Source of the DNA: LH-M37 sp965602855 | GTDB lineage: Bacteria; Pseudomonadota; Gammaproteobacteria; SZUA-229 | Assembly (NCBI GenBank): GCA_965602855.1 | Contig: CBFCZV010000004.1 | Span: 21,871-85,870 of the forward strand | DNA: 64,000 bases | Reading direction: 5' to 3' | Shown: positions 59,713 to 64,000 of the stretch, piece by piece | Position numbering within the stretch: the first letter of the stretch is position 1 | Layout of the letters: each line of letters begins with the position of its first letter | Made by a program: the position numbers and the translations under genes | Notes under the pieces: model-generated | The model's input: only the letters and a program-made list of their open reading frames with translations | What the model was told of the DNA's origin: nothing | Database searches by the model: none

Positions 59713-61188
59713 TTATGGAATTCTGGGCCGTGCATAAGGAAATGGTCCAAGATATTCACGCTTCCATATTTGCCCCGTATGCTTGCGCTCTTCCAAAGAA
59801 GTAAATGTATATTTAAAAACCTGAACCCTGAGATAAGTGGGTGGTCGGTTTGGAAAAGGGTTATATTCGAGCAAGTCGAGAACATCAGCAGAGCCCTGTT
59901 TCAAACGAAAAAGAAAGCGATCAAACCAGTACATCATCTCGGGATGTTTAGGCGGTACAAACCAGATCATCCAGTCCAGCCTTGGCTGGTGTGGCACGAT
60001 AAATTTGGGCTTGCCATAAAGTGATCCCGGTTTGTATTTAAAGCCATAACTTTTCCATGCTCTGCCATCGTATGAGCCTTCAATTTGTAATTCGTGTCGT
60101 TCGGTTTGCATAGTAGGAAAAATATGGAACATATGCCCCAAGCCAAATGATCGTACTAGTTGTGTTGGTTTTTCCAGTGGCTCAAGCGGGCTTTTAGTGA
60201 AAACCATGCCGGTAAATACTGAAACACTACTCACCAGGATGAGCGATGCAAACAAGAACAGGACAAAGTTACATTTGGGTACACGGGATTTTATATCTGC
60301 TTTGTTATCGACTGAGATAAAAGAGTGCAACCACCGGGGAGTTACTTTTTTAAGAATTGCATCGTCCAGCAAGAACAGGCATAACAGAATAGTTAGAAGG
60401 TTTATCCAGTTGTGATTGCTGGTGGCAATAATAAGTAACTGCATAACAATAGTTATGGCCGCTGCAAACAGGCGAAACTTACGCGGCAGGAAAATAAAGA
60501 AAGGTACAATCAGCTCAGTGAGAAATACCAGTAATACACCAGCCTGAAGCATCCACTCTGGTAACTGATGGAAATGCCACGCGCCCATGTGTGGTAAAGG
60601 TTGTGTTTCAAAATAATAATTCAGTGTGCTTAAGTTAACCCAGCTGGGATCACCGCTGGCAAGTTTTGAAACACCCGACATGAAGCGTAGGCGAAATAAC
60701 AACCAGTGGAACATGAATAGCAACAGAGGGCTGGTTCCACGAGACAAAAAGATTGCTAGAAATCCTGTTTCAAGCAATAAGGTATCCCATTGAAAAGTGA
60801 GGAAGGTTTGCCCCGCGTGAAACAGCGATAAATACAGAACAAATAAAGCAGTTAGTGACCAGGTTGCTTTAACCTCGATAAACAACAACAGTGAAATAAC
60901 ACAGCCTGATATAGCGACAATTTCTAAAGCAAGGTTGCTGCTATCAATCCAGAAAAGTGTTGGCATGTATAGCCATGCCAGCATGCCATGTTTCTGGTAA
61001 AGCTGATCCAGCAATTCTGCAAAAGGTAAAATACCATTAACGCCAACCAGGCCGGTAATTTGTGAGCTGAGAGAAATAAATGCGGCGAAATAAACCAGTG
61101 CAAGTAGTTTTATAAATAGCGCACTGGCAAGCTGATAATTGTCTTCGCTGCTGGGCAGGGTAGCGATGCCATGTTGAAACGACTTCAT
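59713..61188 (-). CDS. lipase maturation factor family membrane protein
   Basis: 491 aa from ATG 61188 (a TTG two codons upstream is possible). About seven to eight transmembrane segments, followed by a C-terminal soluble domain with FTGMVFTKSPLEP and LDWMIWFVPPKHPEMMYWFD. Matches the LMF1-type proteins that in animals help lipases fold; the bacterial role is unknown. Confidence 0.8.
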   Translation of the reverse strand: MKSFQHGIATLPSSEDNYQLASALFIKLLALVYFAAFISLSSQITGLVGVNGILPFAELLDQLYQKHGMLAWLYMPTLFWIDSSNLALEIVAISGCVISLLLFIEVKATWSLTALFVLYLSLFHAGQTFLTFQWDTLLLETGFLAIFLSRGTSPLLLFMFHWLLFRLRFMSGVSKLASGDPSWVNLSTLNYYFETQPLPHMGAWHFHQLPEWMLQAGVLLVFLTELIVPFFIFLPRKFRLFAAAITIVMQLLIIATSNHNWINLLTILLCLFLLDDAILKKVTPRWLHSFISVDNKADIKSRVPKCNFVLFLFASLILVSSVSVFTGMVFTKSPLEPLEKPTQLVRSFGLGHMFHIFPTMQTERHELQIEGSYDGRAWKSYGFKYKPGSLYGKPKFIVPHQPRLDWMIWFVPPKHPEMMYWFDRFLFRLKQGSADVLDLLEYNPFPNRPPTYLRVQVFKYTFTSLEERKHTGQIWKREYLGPFPYARPRIP

Positions 61189-61451
61189 AAACAATGCTGC
61201 GGCCTCTTTAAGATTATCTCCATGCTTAATAAGCGTAGCTCATTACAATAGCTAGAAGGATAAAAATAGGGAAAAAATAAGATAGGGCGTAATGCTCGTT
61301 AGTTATTATGACCTCATATCCAACAAGATTTCCATGCTTATAAGTTAGTTCATTGGTGGCATGATATGTAGCGGTCTCACTAACAACCAGCTGAAGTGAC
61401 TGTACACAATCAGTATATTTAATCCTTTAAATCAACAGGTGGGGAATAATC

Positions 61452-61937
61452 ATGACAAGCCCAGAAAAACCATCCAAACAGAATGAAAAACAAGCAAAAG
61501 GTGTAAGTCGTCGTGGCATGCTACTTGGTATGGGTGCAGCTGCAACCATGGCCTATGCGGGAACGGCAAGTGCAAAAAAATCCATGCATGACCACAGTAA
61601 ACATACCGCACAAAAGCCTGAAGTACTCAATGCTGCCAATATGTGTGTTGATAAAGCTCAGCGCTGTATTGCACATTGCCTGGTATCCTTCCAGGAAGGC
61701 TCAACAGAACTGGCAGTCTGCGCTAGTAAGGTGCATGAAATGCAGGAAGTCTGTAGTGCATTCTCCTATCTGCTGTCCGCAAACTCGACCTATAACAAGG
61801 AGTTTTCACGTATCAGCAAAAAAGTGTGTGAGGATTGTGCCGATGAATGTCACAAACACGATAAGCACCATGAATGTAGAGAGTGTGCAGAAGCCTGTGA
61901 GGATCTTATTGATGCCATTGCTTTGCATATAACGTAA
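61452..61937 (+). CDS. Tat-exported four-helix-bundle copper-storage protein (Csp-like)
   Basis: 161-aa protein with a twin-arginine signal (VSRRGMLLGMGAAATMAYAG, cleavage near ASA) and a cysteine-rich helical mature part with 11 cysteines in repeated CxxxC-like spacing (MCVDKAQRCIAHC; VCEDCADEC; CRECAEAC). This is the pattern of Csp1/four-helix-bundle copper-binding proteins, which store many Cu(I) ions inside the bundle. Exported through Tat as in methanotroph Csp1. Confidence 0.85.
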   Translation: MTSPEKPSKQNEKQAKGVSRRGMLLGMGAAATMAYAGTASAKKSMHDHSKHTAQKPEVLNAANMCVDKAQRCIAHCLVSFQEGSTELAVCASKVHEMQEVCSAFSYLLSANSTYNKEFSRISKKVCEDCADECHKHDKHHECRECAEACEDLIDAIALHIT

Positions 61938-62000
61938 ATCAGCATAACAGTTGGGCTCAGATCACGGTTTTAGTTAATGACTGATCAATCGAGTCTGACC

Positions 62001-62333
62001 TTATTGTTCTGCTTTTATTTTATCCAGAATGGTCTGTTTTAGCTTATTGTATTCTTGAGTGAGAGCACGTATTTTTTTCTTAAGCTCGTCATTTTCAGAT
62101 GATAAATCAAGAGCCTTCTTGTTTAGTGAATCTAGTTCAACAAGTTCTTCGTTTGGCTTAGAAATAAGGGATTGATCTTCGAGTGTGATTTCATCTTTAA
62201 CTTCCTCTAATATTTTGGATGGTTTATCGAGATCTTCAATCGGATCTTCCTGATCAAGACGTTTTTCGCATGAAGATAAGGTTGAGATAAGGAATAAAGG
62301 GAGTAGGAAAGTATATGTTTTGTTGGCGGGCAT
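62001..62333 (-). CDS. coiled-coil lipoprotein, unknown function
   Basis: 110-aa protein with lipobox STLSSC near residue 22, then acidic and coiled-coil stretches (LDLSSENDELKKKIRALTQE) predicted to form a long helix. Sits 15 bp downstream of the secreted DUF4034-like gene, probably an operon. No family recognised. Confidence 0.6.
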   Translation of the reverse strand: MPANKTYTFLLPLFLISTLSSCEKRLDQEDPIEDLDKPSKILEEVKDEITLEDQSLISKPNEELVELDSLNKKALDLSSENDELKKKIRALTQEYNKLKQTILDKIKAEQ

Positions 62334-62348
62334 TTCTTTGGGCTGTTT

Positions 62349-63344
62349 TTAACTTGAATACGCAAATGATTTACAGCGGTCATAATACTCTTTTTTTCTC
62401 CATGCCTTCTTTATCATAGGTTTAGTCATTTTTTCTAAGAGCATATGAGTGGTTTTCTTATCCTTTGCCAAACAAGAAAAAAAGGCAAAGTTTTGAATGT
62501 TCCATGAGTCAGGATAATCCTTTATTACATCTTTAATTCCTTCACGCATCTTTCCCCAAACAACATTGGAGTCAGAAAATAATTTTTCATCATAATGAGA
62601 TTGTGAAGCATACCAATAAATCCTTGCATACATGCCCATTCCTTCTGAAGTATTGGTTCTTGAAACTGCATCATTTGCAAATGATTCAATTTGATTTTTA
62701 TCTCCGTGCCATCGTGGCGCTAAATGTGAAATCGCTGCGAAGTATAATTCATAGTAGTTTGGATATTTGTCCAAACCTTCATTAACATGGTTGAGAAAAT
62801 ATTTATTGTCATTGCTCAGCCCAGTCAAAATTCTGGCTGTAATCTCATACCAGTGCGGATCAGAGCTTGCAATTTCTTTACTTGATAGCATGTGTGATTT
62901 AGCAATTTGTAACAAGTCCTTGAACGGTTTCCATGCTTCTTTCGGGACTTTATGCGCGAAGGCGTTGCCCCTGAAGCTCCATGCATAGTTTTTTAAAATA
63001 ATCCCTTTTGTAATATAGGCGGCAGGAGATGTGGGGCTAGTATTTATCCATTTGTTTGATTTTTCTAGTAGTGAGTCCCAAAGAGCTTTGTCTTTTGATT
63101 CCCCTTCTAATGCTTTGTTTAAACCATAATAAAAAATAGTAAGTTTCCATAGGCCGCTAGAGGTCCTATCTTCATTTTTTCTATATTTTTCAGATAAACG
63201 ATCAAGTTCTTTAAACTGTTCTGCAAAGAAAAGAGATTTAGCATTGTTTCTAATTTCACTTCTTGTAGCCATTTCATCAGACAGTGCAGAGGTTGAAGTA
63301 AGGCTTACCGAAATTAATAAAAGTAATGCATGTGTTATTTTCAT
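62349..63344 (-). CDS. secreted protein of unknown function, DUF4034-like
   Basis: 331-aa protein with signal peptide ending near SALSD and a helical-repeat body (RNNAKSLFFAEQFKELDRL; WYEITARILTGLSND; HWYASQSHYDE style motifs). Resembles DUF4034 proteins, with a TPR-like appearance. Function unknown. First gene of an operon with the lipoprotein. Confidence 0.6.
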   Translation of the reverse strand: MKITHALLLLISVSLTSTSALSDEMATRSEIRNNAKSLFFAEQFKELDRLSEKYRKNEDRTSSGLWKLTIFYYGLNKALEGESKDKALWDSLLEKSNKWINTSPTSPAAYITKGIILKNYAWSFRGNAFAHKVPKEAWKPFKDLLQIAKSHMLSSKEIASSDPHWYEITARILTGLSNDNKYFLNHVNEGLDKYPNYYELYFAAISHLAPRWHGDKNQIESFANDAVSRTNTSEGMGMYARIYWYASQSHYDEKLFSDSNVVWGKMREGIKDVIKDYPDSWNIQNFAFFSCLAKDKKTTHMLLEKMTKPMIKKAWRKKEYYDRCKSFAYSS

Positions 63345-63550
63345 TTTTTACCTAATGCTTGGTTAATTAAAGTGCCTTGATCCAAGTTTACGTGCAACTA
63401 ATTTATCAGGGACACATAGGGTATTACACCATATGTATATTTGTGATTTATTTGAGTATTCCATAAACACGCCATCCCTCAGAAGTGGGCGAAAAATTGT
63501 TTGTTGATAGTCTCTTAGTTTTACCAAAATATCAACACCAAAACTAAGTT

Positions 63551-64000
63551 TTACCCCAACACCCCAGGCAACCACGTCGCAATCCCAGGCCAATAAGCCA
63601 ACAACCCCAACGCCACCAACTGAATCACAATAAACGGCATCACGCCTTTATAGATTTGAGTGGTTTTGATTTCCACCGGCGCCACCCCCCGCAAATAGAA
63701 CAATGCAAACCCAAACGGTGGCGTCAAAAATGAAGTCTGTAAATTAATCGCGATCATAATCCCCAGCCAGATCGGGTCGATGCCCATGGCGAGTAAAACC
63801 GGTGCGACGATGGGCACAACCACAAAAGTGATTTCGATGAAGTCGAGCACGAAGCCGAGCAGGAACATGACTAACATAACGGCGAACAGTGCATGGTATT
63901 TGCCGCCGCTGAGGTCGCCGAGTAATTCCTGTACCAGTTCTTCGCCGCCGTAGCCGCGGAACACTAATGAGAACAATGACGCGCCGATAAAAATCATGAA
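63551..64000 (-). CDS. TRAP transporter large permease (DctM-like), 3' part
   Basis: C-terminal ~149 residues of a DctM-type permease; the gene continues beyond the right window end. Transmembrane segments with FIEITFVVVPIVAPVLLAMG and SFLTPPFGFALFYLRG, both typical of DctM. Probably part of a tripartite transporter for carboxylates, taurine or similar; the substrate is not visible. Confidence 0.88.
   Translation of the reverse strand, partial: FMIFIGASLFSLVFRGYGGEELVQELLGDLSGGKYHALFAVMLVMFLLGFVLDFIEITFVVVPIVAPVLLAMGIDPIWLGIMIAINLQTSFLTPPFGFALFYLRGVAPVEIKTTQIYKGVMPFIVIQLVALGLLAYWPGIATWLPGVLG

Noticed and set aside
63363..63593. 76-codon minus-strand frame between the TRAP permease and the DUF4034-like gene
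   Set aside because: Its start lies inside the TRAP gene and no family match or good ribosome site supports it; the downstream part may be a remnant.

Overview
The window reads as a chromosome segment of a gammaproteobacterium. The core block mnmG-rsmG-parA-parB-atpIBEFHAGDC-glmU (28397-41271) has the gammaproteobacterial order. A cytoplasmic three-subunit molybdoenzyme resembling sulfite dehydrogenase SoeABC (23448-28099) sits beside it. Together with a TRAP transporter, formaldehyde detoxification genes and a copper-storage protein, this suggests a free-living sulfur-oxidising or related chemotroph. The genus cannot be read from the sequence.

Layout. 0.2-13.8 kb: accessory metabolism (CPBP protease, nitrilase, GFA protein, aminotransferase, adhC-fghA formaldehyde pathway, KamA-like radical SAM enzyme, pseudouridine synthase, DUF481 protein, glutamine amidotransferase, and an ABC-2 exporter with a YkgJ protein downstream and a second YkgJ gene on the other side). 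13.8-17.7 kb: ACR3 arsenite exporter whose stop codon lies in a degenerate mog fragment, a frameshifted methyltransferase, a periplasmic glutaredoxin, mog and purU. 17.8-23.3 kb: a glycan or lipid modification cluster (epimerase-like, GT2, GT-C, HpcH-type aldolase, two methyltransferases). 23.4-28.1 kb: soeCBA. 28.4-41.3 kb: core block.

41.3-47.2 kb is an island between glmU and a PhnD-like gene, bordered on both sides by dispersed palindromic repeats. It holds the most striking locus: a minus-strand operon encoding a ubiquitin-like/E2 fusion, a JAB-peptidase/E1 fusion and a small Cys/His protein, with an LRAT-like thiol-enzyme gene carrying a C-terminal membrane anchor just downstream. The E2-like protein has no cysteine at all, and the E1 lacks one in the expected catalytic segment. 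A possible small RNA and a divergent XRE-ImmA/IrrE plus PIN pair, with an operator-like inverted repeat over its promoter, lie upstream. This looks like a defence or protein-modification island.

47-64 kb: further accessory genes. These are a PhnD-like binding protein, a VC0807 membrane protein beside a NaChBac-type sodium channel, a radical SAM/GT2/double-methyltransferase/CmcI cluster, a DUF2608 protein between direct repeats, a histidine phosphatase, VIT1-like plus DUF211, a metallophosphoesterase, YceI, a lipase-maturation-factor homologue, a Tat-exported Csp-type copper protein, two secreted proteins of unknown role and the 3' part of a TRAP large permease.

At least four dispersed repeat families lie between genes. 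No tRNA, rRNA, CRISPR array, transposase or convincing replication origin was seen. Family names come from reading the proteins; no database search was run.
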